Shown in pieces: positions 45,601 to 55,881 of a stretch of 64,000 nucleotides of DNA (its first letter is position 1; every line of letters starts with the position of its first letter). Below the pieces are notes generated by a model. It did not search any database and was not told where the DNA came from. It was given only the letters and a program-made list of their open reading frames with translations. Position numbers and translations under genes: made by a program. Location of the stretch: contig NC_036446.1 in NCBI RefSeq assembly GCF_002775205.1, positions 203,501-267,500 of the forward strand. The letters run 5' to 3'. This stretch comes from Xiphophorus maculatus (lineage: Eukaryota > Chordata > Actinopteri > Cyprinodontiformes > Poeciliidae).

Positions 45601-48600
45601 ATCAAGTGTAAAAAGTACTTGGTAAAAAATTGTCTTAAGTACAGAGTAACTAATCATAACGCATAATTTAATATTTTAAAGTCATGTCATCAGATTCTTC
45701 TGTAAAATTCTGGTGTTTTAAAGACTAATACCAAGATATTTATTTTTGTCCGCCACGACAATTTAGCTGCCCTCAATATTTCCTGTGTTTATTTTGGTCA
45801 TTGTTGTGACACTTGGTGTCGAACAAATCGCATCTCGTATCGGTTCAATACGGGACGATTCCCTACAACACACACTCCCTCAGCTCAAACACACAGCACA
45901 CTCTCTGTTTGCTTCCTGGGAGTCGGAGACAGCAGTCTCCATGGCAACAAGGACCCCCTGCTCTGGGTTTGGACGTTACCTGGGGACCGGATCGGAACCA
46001 GCACAGGTTTCCGCCTGTTCTTGCTGGATGTCCAGCTGGGGGTTGGTGTAGCCCAGCGTCCCTGAGTAGTTCACATCCTGTGGGGACAGCAGAGGCGTCA
46101 GGACGCAGCGGCGGGTTGGGCCGTTCAGGTGAGCGGTTCGTTACCTGGACGACGGACGGGCGTCTGCTCTGCTTAGCTGCGGCGGCCGTCCTGGGGTCTC
46201 TGCTGTCCAGGCGGTGGCGCTGTCGCACGATGTACTCATAGGTGCTGAGTCTGTTCCACACTGAGGAGACACACGGCTCCGGGTGAACCAGAGCGGCTGG
46301 CGGGGGACGCAGGTGAGGCAGGTGAGGCTCTTACTCAGGTAGATGTGGAAGCAGAGCAGGTGGCAGAGAAGCCCCGACGACAGCAGGCCCATTGCCATGG
46401 TAATGGCAGCCAGAACCGGGATGACGGCAGCCGCTGACCTGAGAGGAGCCACCGGGAGGAAGACGAACCACACACCTGTCTGATTCTGGACTGTGGACAC
46501 AATAAACACATTCCGTCTCACACTCCAAGCTACAAGCCTTGTTCCATGGGGTCAGAGGTCAAGTCTTACCCAGGAAGTATTTGTCGGTGCGCAGGTTGGA
46601 CGGGTCCCTGAAGAACTCGACGAAGACGTAGGAGGCAAAGACCAGAACCAGAGACACGCCCAGCAGAGCGGAGACAACGCTGTGGAGGAACAACCTGCAG
46701 GACAGGGGGACATGTGAGGACACGTGTCCTGCCCCGCCCCACTGCAGTGGATCAGCCAATCAGAAGTCACAAAGAGGACAATAACACAAGTGTGATCAAC
46801 GTGGCGTCCAGACGGAGCAGTAAGGAACCCGGTAATGATGCAGCAGAACTCCGGTTCCCTCAACAAGCTGCTGCATCTCAGTAAGTGAGAATATTATACA
46901 ATATTAAGTCACACGTCATATTCATGTTTTCAACACTATCTTCTGTTAATTGTGATGATTTTCTGCTTCCAACCAATGAAAACTTCAGACCAATAAAAAA
47001 CATTTTAATACCCAAATCTCCAAGCAATAGAGCTGATTTCTGTCAAAAGGTTGGATCATAATCAGCTTTTCATTTACTGACATGTAGCTGCGCTTCAGAC
47101 TGACAGGAGGACTTGAAGCTGGCGGGTTGGAGGAGGGAACCCGCCAGCTGACATGAGGAAACAGCAAGTACTCACTTGTAGTTCCTGCTGCCCACACAGT
47201 TGTTGAGCCAGCGGCAGTGGTGGTCGAAGTTAGCAACGCACTTGTTACAGGCGCTGCAGTGTTTCGACTTGGGTCCCCTGAAACAACACACACTCCAAGC
47301 TAAGTAAAATACTACAATCCCCAGAATGTAATGCAGCATGCCAGGTTAAATCTGTTTCAGATATTTGATGGGCAGCAGAGGATCATGGGAGTTTTCCAGT
47401 CCCAGGAGACCTGGTTTCAGCTCCCATCATGCTCCACCTCACAGGCACTTAATGCCACGTGTTGCCCCCTGCCCCCTGCCCCCGGCTGGAAGGGGACAGG
47501 AACAGCAGCTCTGTCCTCCATGTTTTACTGATCATGGTGGTTTTATGAAGCCGTGTTTTCTGAGCAGAAGCTGCTCATGTGAGTCAGAGCTGAACCGGCT
47601 GACTGAGTTGCTGCTGTGTTTGCACTGAGCGGCCTGCGGGGGGCACTCCGACCTCCTGAGGCCGATTTAATGACTCCCTAAGCGGCGGCGCAGGTAAACA
47701 CGCCTGAGGCGGTTTGTGAGGCTGTTACTCACACATCCACCTGGCACAGGTAGCAGTGGCAGTTCTCGATGACGTGTGCGTGTTTGGAGCGGTCGAAGGC
47801 GGGTACCGGCCCTCTGTCGCTCCTCATCCTCACGTTGAGGTCAGCCGGGTCGATGGACACAGCCAGGACGTGGACGCACAGGTGGGACACGAACAGGATG
47901 CCGGTGCACTGAGCGGCGGTTAGGGATCAGCAACAGGTGGAGACTAGGAGACACCTGTAGACCTGGAGCCGGACTCGGCCACAGCAGCTGAGCCGCTCTG
48001 TCCCGCCGTTTCCTGCAGCTTTCGGTGTTTTTTGTTGCTGCATTTCTGTTACTAATGTTTGAAAATCATTAGTAAATGATCACAAGTTGAAAATTGTGAT
48101 TGAAAATCACAATTTCACACTTTTTAGTGTTTCCATTAAAGAAGAAAGGACGTTAATAACTTTGTTCATTAGTTGTTAAAAACCATGCAGCGATGGGTGT
48201 AAACATTTACATGAGATAATAATCCAGCCGCTCGCGCTCATCATCATCAGCCAATCAGAGGAGACGTTGGAGCAACAAGCCCCGCCTACTTAGGAGCGGC
48301 GACGTTTGGGAAAACTGAGAATTTCCAGAAGAGTTATGAATTCAACACAATGAAATGACGTAATGAAGTAAAGCCAAAAACCAACGTCCTCCTCCTGCCA
48401 CTTCCTGCGGTCGTCTTCTGCATTTCCGCCAGTAGTAACATTCGGCTGTTGATCATCTGACTCGGATGAAGCAATTAAAATGTTTCCATTGCAGTTTTGA
48501 GAATAAATCTATCTTAATGCAGCTGAAAACCACTTCATCCCAGCGCCAAAGCTTTTTATCAGAACCAGAGTGTTTTCAAAATTGTTGTTTCCATTAAGCA

Positions 48601-49076
48601 GGTTTATTTTCATAAATTTTGTGTAATTCTGTGGATAATGGAAACTCCATTATCCACAGAATGCAAACTCCGGATCTTCTCTGGAAGATCCGGAGTTTGG
48701 TTCGGCTGAGACCAGAACTGAATGACTGGATCAGGAATGCCAACATCCGATCCACTAAACCCGGCTAAACCTGGCTCTATGTGCTCAACCGACCACAATC
48801 TCAACAAGAGGTACAGGGCAACGTGGTTTGACCTCTGACCCCGGCCGGCAGCAGGAAGGATACGATGTAGCCCGCAGGGACCCAGTGCGGCGGCAGCAGC
48901 GGGACGAACACGCCGAAGCCGGTGACGGCGAAGTAGATGTAGAGCAGCCAGGCCAGCAGCTGGAAGGGGTGAGGCGGCCAGGTCCAGCCGTTGGTCCGCG
49001 AGCAGAGCGGCACCTCGGAGCGCCGGGGGTCAGGGGTCGGCGCCGTGCGGTTGGGGTTCCTGCCGCATACCTCCAT
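36619..49076 (-). CDS. zdhhc1: Palmitoyltransferase ZDHHC1
   Basis: Ten coding exons: 49076-48864, 47908-47733, 47277-47176, 46694-46570, 46490-46335, 46260-46145, 46077-45980, 45398-45290, 45135-45057 and 37064-36619. They join in frame to 539 residues (human 485). The start [13 protein letters not shown] resembles the human N-terminus and sits just after an acceptor. Four membrane segments lie near residues 35-52, 66-88, 167-189 and 220-245. Between the second and third is the Cys-rich domain with HCSACNKCV and [13 protein letters not shown]; the catalytic Cys is about 151. The C-terminus has [20 protein letters not shown], a conserved motif. The enzyme S-acylates proteins at endomembranes; in mammals it also associates with STING. 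Intron 9 is about 8 kb and packed with repeats. The 3-prime limits of exons 8 and 9 are the least certain. Confidence 0.93.
37285..38036. repeat. 11-bp minisatellite in zdhhc1 intron 9
   Basis: About 68 units of gttggaaccct or gttggaacctt, with occasional ttgatgg variants every few units. As 11 is not a multiple of 3, each frame cycles through the same peptide ([10 protein letters not shown]), and long frames appear on both strands (up to 332 codons). These are not genes. The array lies about 220 bases upstream of the last zdhhc1 exon in transcript sense. Confidence 0.95.
38541..41620 (-). mobile_element. LINE of the CR1/L2/Rex1 group, interrupted by another LINE
   Basis: Minus strand. The endonuclease part is at about 41530-41280 ([14 protein letters not shown]) and 41304-40786 ([13 protein letters not shown]). 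A linker at about 40740-40640 reads TNDP and MWKGI. Reverse-transcriptase remains run from 39950 to 38640: [14 protein letters not shown]-like text at 39620, [19 protein letters not shown] at 39159, then [18 protein letters not shown] and [19 protein letters not shown]. The 3-prime end is caataaagaatctttgaatc at 38550. The YADD box is degraded ([10 protein letters not shown]). Stops and shifts show it is dead. An L2-like fragment at 39962-40634 interrupts it. The clade is not certain. Confidence 0.75.
39962..40634 (+). mobile_element. 5-prime-truncated L2-like LINE inserted into the minus-strand LINE
   Basis: It is near-identical to 7617-8280: starts ttccaggattaaaggactaa, includes [19 protein letters not shown], and ends in (GATT)n. 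Both flanks belong to the minus-strand LINE, which reads MWKGI on one side and resumes with CITNHNI-like text on the other. The word ttaat occurs at both edges and may be a 5-bp target duplication. Confidence 0.85.
41621..42400. other. Intron 9 of zdhhc1, unclassified, with a telomere-like insert
   Basis: AT-rich sequence with many gctaatg words at 42120-42400. The 20 bases gggttagggttagggttata occur at 42031-42050, identical to those at 13391-13410. No gene is visible. Confidence 0.5.
42403..42490. repeat. Two short GC-rich hairpins in a row
   Basis: aactgccttg-ctgcg-caaggcagtt (42404-42428) and tgcaccgcc-tgc-ggcggtgca (about 42469-42489) are perfect stems. Each is followed by a similar taacct(g/c)ag word. 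They directly precede the 129-bp satellite and may be its terminal structure. Confidence 0.75.
42509..43015. repeat. 129-bp tandem satellite, four copies
   Basis: The word gcttttattttgaaattt recurs at 42511, 42640, 42769 and 42898, exactly 129 bases apart. Each copy contains ttaagctt(a/c)at, aactaatccc(a/g)tgt and a small gctcaaaagagc hairpin. Copies differ at several positions. The array is on no coding frame and lies in zdhhc1 intron 9. Confidence 0.93.
43416..43480. repeat. Perfect inverted repeat, 31-bp arms, 3-base loop
   Basis: Arms 43416-43446 (begins aataggtgcctgccatgcaa) and 43450-43480 are exact reverse complements around the loop tac. Within each arm atgcaatgcat is also partly palindromic. 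It forms a cruciform-prone site in zdhhc1 intron 9. It could fold as a precursor-like RNA hairpin, but no evidence supports a gene. Confidence 0.95.
43690..44260 (+). mobile_element. LINE C-terminal fragment with restriction-like endonuclease (R4/NeSL-like)
   Basis: The plus frame 43764-44102 reads [20 protein letters not shown], then CRRATH-like text and [17 protein letters not shown]. This is the C-terminal restriction-enzyme-like endonuclease segment of site-specific-type LINEs, seen in fish in R4/Rex6-like and related families. Downstream (to about 44240) follows NITDDVSR-like 3-prime text. The rest of the element is absent or beyond recognition. It is non-functional. Confidence 0.6.
44261..44925. 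other. zdhhc1: Intron 9 of zdhhc1, unclassified
   Basis: Fairly GC-rich, with open frames of about 100 codons on both strands (44359-44667, 44462-44758), but no domain is recognised. It may be further repeat debris joined to the LINE fragment before it. Confidence 0.35.
44929..45135 (-). CDS. zdhhc1: Read-through form of zdhhc1 exon 9 (possible short isoform)
   Basis: If the donor at 45057 (cag|gtatga) is not used, the frame continues for 42 more codons, reading [20 protein letters not shown] and onward, and stops at 44929. The product would lack the conserved C-terminal exon 8 kb away. The extension has no domain. An AATAAA for such a transcript is not obvious nearby. This is a possibility read from the sequence, not an established isoform. 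Confidence 0.2.
   Translation of the reverse strand, partial: KKKKKKGRQVPAEVTREHCSPVAPPPGMSSPVSLLPADPQALELAVYCELAPAWRAAVCCSGLDDEDL
48628..48699. repeat. Two adjacent perfect hairpins in zdhhc1 intron 1
   Basis: First stem: tctgtggataatgga (48628-48642) with its exact complement at 48646-48660, loop aac. Second stem: caaactccggatcttc (48664-48679) with its complement at 48684-48699, loop tctg. The two are separated by three bases. They may be the ends of a small foldback element. Confidence 0.9.
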
Positions 49077-49078
49077 CC

Positions 49079-50406
49079 CTGGGGGGGGGGCCTCATCAGT
49101 CTGAAGCTTCACCCAGAACCAGAGTCACTAGATCCGTTCAGCTGCTGGTTCTGGGATCACTGGTCTCTTTACTCCAGACTGGTCCAACTGGTCAGTGGTT
49201 CACATCTGGAGCTCAGATGATTGTTGGGATGATCACCAATAACTCTATAAAAACTGATCAATAAATAGAAACATTTAAGATAAAAACCTGTTTCTGTAAA
49301 TCTGTTCCACCAGAACCGGCCGGGTCCGGGTTTTAGCTTCACCTGCTTCACAGTCTGAAAAATAACCTCCAATTAATCACCTTTAGCATCCAGCTATTGA
49401 TCAGCTAATCAATAATTCATCAGCCGATCAGTGAAACACAGTGGTACTCTCCACTGTCGCCACATGCTTGGTGATTCCTGCTGGCGGCTGGGTTTAGATA
49501 TTATAATCAACTGACTCAGATTGTTCTGATAATAATTAGAACTGAACTGGACCTGAATGAGACCAGTGATCCACTAGAAGCTGACAGGACATGGACCAAT
49601 AGGAAAGCTCCCTTAAGATGATGTCAGGATAAATAATCTGCACTGAACTGATTTACAGTTAGAGACATATTTCCTAGAAAGCAGCTGTTGTTATTTTAAT
49701 TCATTTTTTAGCCTGGAATCTTTCACTGTTTTCATCGTTCAATCGTTAAACTGGACATGAAAATATCCCGACAGAAATGATCAGTTCAATCTTGATCATC
49801 ACTGATTCAGTGTAGCGGGTCCATCTGACCTGAGACGCTTCCTCTAGACCAGCGGAGCCCAAAGTGGGTCCCTGAGGTTCGGCATCCGCACCTGGATCAA
49901 ATGATGGCTCGTTAGAGGCCTAACAAGAACTCTGACCTGCTGCGAAGGTTGTTGGTACCACCAGGGAGAGAACTAAAACGTGCAGGATGCCGGCCCTCGA
50001 GGACCGACTTTGGGCACCCCTGCTCTAGTCGAACCGAGCCCGGTTCTGGAGGCAGCTCACCTGGCTAACACGACTGGTCGGGTCTGGGTTTCAGGTTCGG
50101 TCCGCGGCGCTTCATCTCATCCCACATCCCTGGGTCTGTCTCCAAAAGGAGACGGGCTGCTGTCCAGAAAAATTGGGTCAGTACCAGGCCAGACGGTCCC
50201 GGCCCGGCGACTAGCTCAGCTCCATCCCCGCAGCAGAGCCCACAGTCCGGGAGAGGTAACGAGGTCTAGCCCGCTCTGTGGTCCCGTGCTAACTGGCTAA
50301 CTAACCCGCAGGGCGCCGGACTGAGCGCCCACTCCGGCCACAGAAGCGTCAGCCTCGGCAGAGATCCAAACCGCTGCCGGAAATATGAATTTTTATTAGA
50401 AATCAG

Positions 50407-50444
<38 letters not shown>

Positions 50445-50460
50445 AGAAGCTGCGCCTCGG
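49079..50460 (-). other. zdhhc1: zdhhc1 5-prime UTR intron and leader region
   Basis: Directly before the start codon, the minus strand reads a run of ten C, then cag|gg ATG, a clear splice acceptor. So the leader is split and the first exon lies upstream. The 50030-50350 part is GC-rich and a plausible first exon, but I cannot fix its donor. A (TA)17 run lies at 50408-50441. Confidence 0.5.
50408..50441. repeat. (TA)n microsatellite
   Basis: About 17 TA units between a GC-rich leader region and the promoter-like segment of zdhhc1. Confidence 0.95.
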
Positions 50461-50600
50461 TCCGCTGTTCCGCTAGCTGCGCTCTTGTAGCCCCTCACAG
50501 TCACGTAGCCTTGTACGCCGTTTCCTTGGTAACGCTCCAAATCTGCTCCTATTGGTCAACGTCAGCCAGGACCCGCCTAGCGACGTATGACGCATCGGGG
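50460..50600 (-). promoter_or_regulatory. zdhhc1: Putative zdhhc1 promoter with X-box and inverted CCAAT
   Basis: gtttccttggtaac at 50520-50533 fits the RFX-bound X-box (two half-sites GTTTCC and GGTAAC). About 20 bases further on, ctattggtc holds a CCAAT box on the minus strand. A cacgta word lies at about 50502. The segment is GC-rich and directly upstream of the gene. No TATA box is seen. The assignment to zdhhc1 is by position. Confidence 0.45.
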
Positions 50601-50633
50601 TGATAAACTCTGGATTACAGTCTTGGTAAGGTC

Positions 50634-53626
50634 CATTGGACCTTAAAGTTTAATAACGAAATCCTGGAGCATCTCAATTTAATTTGTAGTGATAAAAATC
50701 TGAATTCTTACACGGAAAAATGGGAATTCTTTAAATTTAAAGTTCGCCAAATCTCAATCAAACACAGTAAATTAATGGCTACCCAAAATAAGGAAAAGGA
50801 ATTAGAAATCATTCAAGAACTTAGTCACATCTGCTCTAAACCGTTTTTTAATGATGATGACAAACAGTTAGATGATTTTTATACTAAAAAAGCCAAAGGA
50901 TCATATCTGAGGTCCAGGGCTAAGTGGATTGAAGATGGTGAGAAAAGTTCTGCATATTTTTGTAGATTGGAAAAAATTAGACAAGAAAGAAATGCGATAA
51001 ATTGCTTGCAAATTAATAATAAACCATGCAAAATTAATATCCAAAGAAATTTTTACCTTTTATAGCAATTTATATTCTTCCGCATATAATAACTCAATGG
51101 CAGAAACATTCTATCATTCTGTTCAACATCTAATTCCTAAAATTGATGACAGTTTGAAGCAGATATGTGAGGCAGACATCATCACAGAGGAACTGGATAA
51201 AGCTTTTTATCCAAGGACAAAACTCCAGGCTGCGACGGCTTAACAAGGAACTTTATAAACATTTTTGGTTCAGATCAGAACCGTGTTTGGATGCTGACAG
51301 AACTATTAGAAAACGGCTGTTTGACCCAAACAAGGTGTCATCAGGCTAAACCTGGAAAAGATCCAACTCTTCTTGATCATTTAAGACCGATAACATTATT
51401 AAATAATGATTACAAGCTTCTGACACACATTTTTGCTAACAGGTTAAAATCAGGAATATCCCAAATTATTTCTGACACTCAGTCTGGTTTTATAAAAGGC
51501 GTCTATACATAATAATATCCGCCTTATTTTGGACTTAATTGACTACAACCACTTAATTGAAAATGAAGGCTTTGTATTATTTTTAGACTTTTATAAAGCC
51601 TTTGATATGATAGAACATGAATTTATGTTCAAAGCTTTAGATTTATTTGGGTTTGGAAATAAATTTATTAATGTAATTAAAACATTTTACAAAGATACAA
51701 ACAGTTCAGTGTGTTTTCCTCATGGAACCTCTCAAAGATTTAATAAAGGCAGAAAACCAGGTTGTTCCATTTCTCCTCTGCTGTTTATTGCTGCTGCAGA
51801 AATGTTTTCCATATCAATTAAAATGATCAATTTGGTAAATTATCAGTGGTAGGCAAAGAGTTTTCTATTAGTCAGCTGATGACACAACTATCTACTTAAA
51901 TAAACTGAATGAAATTCCTGAAGTTCTTAATTTAATTGAAACTTTCTCAAAGGCTTCAGGACTTAAATTCAATTTAAACAAAAGTTAAATTTAGCCTCTA
52001 ACAGACTGTCCTATATCCACTACTTTTAATATTCCTGTAAAATCCAATGTCAAATATCTGGGTGTGAATATAAATAAAAATAAATCTGAGTTAGAAAATC
52101 TGAATATTTGGGAGAAACTTCAAAAATGTAAAACTCATTTAAATAAATGGACACACAGAGATTTATCTATTCTGGGAAGAATATTTCTCACCAAAATAGA
52201 AAGCATTTCCAGACTTATCTATCCTGCATATACATTAGGAATAAACAATAATTCAGCAATCAAATCCATCAACAGGATGAATTTTGACTTTATATGGAAA
52301 CAGAAAACTCACTACATCAGAAAAAGTAATTTAATCAAACAGTTTGAAGATGAAGAACTGCAAGATATTGAATTTGACAGCATGAACTTTAAAAATAAAC
52401 TGGCTTCGGTCATTTCTAACAAATCAAAATGAATTATGGTTCCATATTCCAAGTAAAATATTTTCAAATCTGGGTGGAGTTAATTTTCTTCTTAGATGTG
52501 ACTTTTAAAAAACTGCCTGTTAAACTTTCCTTCTTTCACCAGCAAGTTTTATTATATTGGAGATTAATCTATAAACATAACTATAGCCCACACAATACTC
52601 CCTAAGGAACTGTTGTTACATAAAAATTAATAATAAATCCATCTTTGCACATAATGGGCTAGAACAAGGAGTTTGGTCTGTGATGCATTTATTAAATAAT
52701 GGAGGGATTCAGTGTTAAATATAACCTGCAAATTAATAAAAGTGAATTTCAAAAAATGATTAGTTATTCCCCTAAATATTTTATGCACAGCTAAATGTTT
52801 TTATGAGATCCCTGATCTACCTGGACTTCTGATTAATGGACCCAGTATCACAGACAATAACCTAAAAAATTCAAAAATTAGGGAATGCTTTACTAGGACT
52901 TTGTTTACTTTTGTATCAAATCCAAATGTTATATCTCATTTCTTTTCAAAGTTTCAAATAGTTAAAATTACAACAAATTACTTAAATCTTCCTCTTCCTC
53001 CAAAACCCAAGGAAGTCCATTTAAAATCTTTTCAGGTGTTTTTCCCTCTAAGGAATCCTTAGACTTCGATTTGCTGTTGATGATAAAACTTGTTTATTTT
53101 GTGATATTGAGTCGACTGAACATCTTTTCTATTAATGTGTTTATTGCAAAGTTTTCTGTTATAATGTTCACTACTGGCTTTTCCCTAAAACTCCAAACTT
53201 ACCTGAATTTTCTAAGAAACATTTTTGGGACTCTAAGAAAAGAAAAGAAATTTGAAAGGCTACTAAATGTAATAATTATCTTGGGCAAGTTTTTCATTCA
53301 CAAATGTGGTTTTCTTAAAGCCAAACCATCTTTCCTCACTTTTCACAAGGAATTCTGCCTCCTTTTCTTATCTCTAAAATTCATGGACAGAGAACAAGGT
53401 GCAGAAGAACTGGATAATATGATAAACTATTTGAAACTGATGGAAAACCCCTGCTGTGTTTTTTTTTGTTTTGTTTTTTATTGTTCTTTTTGTTTTTTCA
53501 TCCTCTCTGTAAGTATGGAAGCAGCCTGGTTCGGCTTCTTCAAGTTTTTCAGGCTTGTGTACATCTGATGCCGATACCAAGTTTGTTGTATATGATGATA
53601 ATAAAAATAAATAAATTAAAAAAAAC
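50634..53626 (+). mobile_element. L1/Tx1-clade LINE, 5-prime truncated
   Basis: About 3 kb of ORF2. It starts WTLKFNNEIL, then KGSYLRSRAKWIEDGEKSSAY (50900s), reverse transcriptase at 51200-51852 (FVLFLDFYKAFDMIEHEFMF) and a C-terminal region with NIWEKLQKCKTHLNKWTHRD (52100s). It ends in an A-rich tail at 53600-53625. It is related to the element at 10720-15939 but clearly diverged. Frameshifts and stops make it inactive. The 5-prime junction overlaps a word (ggacctta) that is also present at the 3-prime flank. Confidence 0.85.
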
Positions 53627-53627
53627 G

Positions 53628-54992
53628 TCCATGGACCTTACCAAGCTCCGCCCACAACGACCCACGTGACCGCAAGTCTCACAAACAAAGCCTCGCGGCG
53701 CGTTGTTTCTATGGAAACATGACTGATTAGTGAATCATTTCTAGCAGATTTTCACAATAAATCAGCTGCTACATGGACAGAGGATCTAACAAGTTCATGT
53801 CAACTTTTTGAGACCTACTTTTTCTCTCACCAGCCGGCTGAGATCTACTCCATGACACGAAGACATAAAAATTGTAAATTAAACTCTATTGTCGTATTTT
53901 ATATATCCATCAGTTATAGCAGAAATATTAAAGTGATAGAAAACCTGATGCAGTTTCTTCCTCAGTGAGACTCTGCCACTGGGAGAAGGTTACTGGTTTC
54001 TCAGTCACAAGCTGGTTGCAAACCTGAGGCCAGCAGGTGTCAGTCAGTTATGGTAGATCTGAACTTTGACCTCAATATGAGAAGCTACAGACTGATAGGA
54101 GGAACCAAAGAGCTCTGTAAAGGTAAAGGCAAATCTTCTGAAGTTGGGATATAATTCATTTAATTTCACATAATTACCGCGGTAGAAGCCATTTGTTTGT
54201 TAAAATTTTATGAAATATATTTGTTCTATTTGATGTTTGTTGTGAATGACGTAAACTCACAAACTAACGAGGTAATTAGTCCAACATTTAGAAACTACAG
54301 CGGCTGTAATGAGCCACAGCAAAGGGAAACAAAGGTAAAATAACCTGAACAGGTGATCAACTCAGAACCACTCCTACCTTTTTACTCTCTCTCTCTCTTT
54401 GTAGTTTAAGCACACCTGTTACCGTGGCAACCGCCTGCGCCCCGCAAGACGAGCAAAGATTACGTTAAAAACATAACATTCAGTCCGTTACGATATCAAG
54501 TTTCCAGGCTTGATATTTATTTATCGATTATTAATCAGCGCTTCCCTGAACACAGCGATGGTTGATTGACTAGCTGTACTTAGAGCTAGAGTGGCTAACA
54601 GAGTAACAGTTTAGTCCAAAGCCTTTTCTGCTAAAATAAAACCTTTAGTGTATATCAGATACAGACACATTGCATATTGATCTGTTTAGCTAACGTCAGA
54701 CTGTGTAGCAGACAGGCTTCAAGGTGTACAAGTTGTATCAGTTCTGCCATTATGCTGTACTTAGCTAACGGGAAGCTAAGTGTGTTTGTGAGACGGCCAC
54801 GCACGTGACCAGGTAGAATGGGCATCAGCCAATGAAAAGCGGCCCTGTTATAAGGTCAGTGTTACGGTGAATCCGGTAGAAATGATGCACTGATCCAGTC
54901 ATGTTTACATCGGAACAACGCGCCGCGAGGCTTTGTTTGAGACTTGCGGTCACGTGGGTCGGTTGTGGGCGGAGCTTGGTAAGGTCCATACA
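53628..54992. mobile_element. 1.36-kb DNA transposon with long inverted ends, non-autonomous
   Basis: The left end (atggaccttaccaagctccg, then cccacaacgacccacgtgac) and the right end (54896-54992) are inverted copies over about 95 bases with high identity. Weaker matching goes on for about 30 more (aacatgactg, atcatttcta). No transposase frame is present. The interior includes ordinary AT-rich text plus a ccaatgaaaa and cacgtgacc patch near 54800. A 2-bp AT duplication is possible. The superfamily is not clear from the end sequence. Confidence 0.8.
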
Positions 54993-55685
54993 GATGTCGG
55001 GGTTCGATTGCCGTTCCGAGCATGTATTTATATTTGTTATAATAAATTGAAATTAAAATAACAACAGAAAATAATAGGCAGTCTACAAAGGATAGCATCA
55101 GCCAATGGGTCATGCAGATAAAAAAACCTGAAATTAGAGAATAAACTGTGTTTTTATTGTTCCACTTTTTTTTAACAAGACAGAAAATGAAAATATTTCC
55201 TCAGATCAACAATGAGCTTTATTTTTGAATTTGCATTTATGAATAAAATACTTGGCTCAAAAATAGATGAGATTTATCTTATTAAAATTTTTAACATTTC
55301 TTTAATTCAATCCCAAAGAGAAATGAAAGAATATTGAATTGATGCACAACACATTCTCTCAATGTCAAACCAAATCCTTATTTATATGTCCTGCACCTGA
55401 GCATTTAGTGCTAATTATTTATCATTTCAAACTCCTGCTTCTATTTTTATCGGTACTTTTCTTTATTTTAACCTCTTTAGTGCAACATTAGTAAGATAAT
55501 TATTAAGTTTTTTTTGTTGTTTTTTTTAAGAAAAGAACTCAACAGTTGATCATTTTTATTATTTGATCAAAGTCAAGTATAAATTTATTCCACTTGTCTC
55601 CCTTAGGGACACAGAAAATGATGTCTATTAACTCAGTTAAATTTAACAAAGCAACTGCTCCTTATCTGGAAAAAAGTCTGAAAAG
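54993..55685. other. Intergenic AT-rich stretch downstream of hsd11b2
   Basis: Short frames only. Several T-runs and AATAAA words occur on both strands. Nothing is recognised. Confidence 0.4.
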
Positions 55686-55688
55686 TAG

Positions 55689-55694
55689 TTTATT
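55689..55694 (-). terminator. hsd11b2: Candidate polyadenylation signal of hsd11b2
   Basis: AATAAA on the minus strand about 190 bases after the stop codon, followed by ctacttttcag. Another candidate lies near 55582. Confidence 0.5.
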
Positions 55695-55881
55695 AAAACC
55701 ATAAATGTGAATATGTCTGATTGGCTATTGATTGGTTTCTGATTTATATCTGAAATATTTAGGAACTTCTGTTCTTGTCACCTCTGTGGTTTCTAGATTT
55801 GTTGTTTCTTTTCTGTTTCTCGGTGTCCTTCCAGCAGTGGGATCCAGAGCGAAGAGTTCCTCTGGCTTCTGCAGCTCATCC

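Noticed and set aside
49077-49112. Upstream in-frame ATG of zdhhc1 at 49112
   Set aside because: A ten-C tract and CAG acceptor lie between it and the ATG at 49076, and similarity to the human N-terminus begins at 49076.
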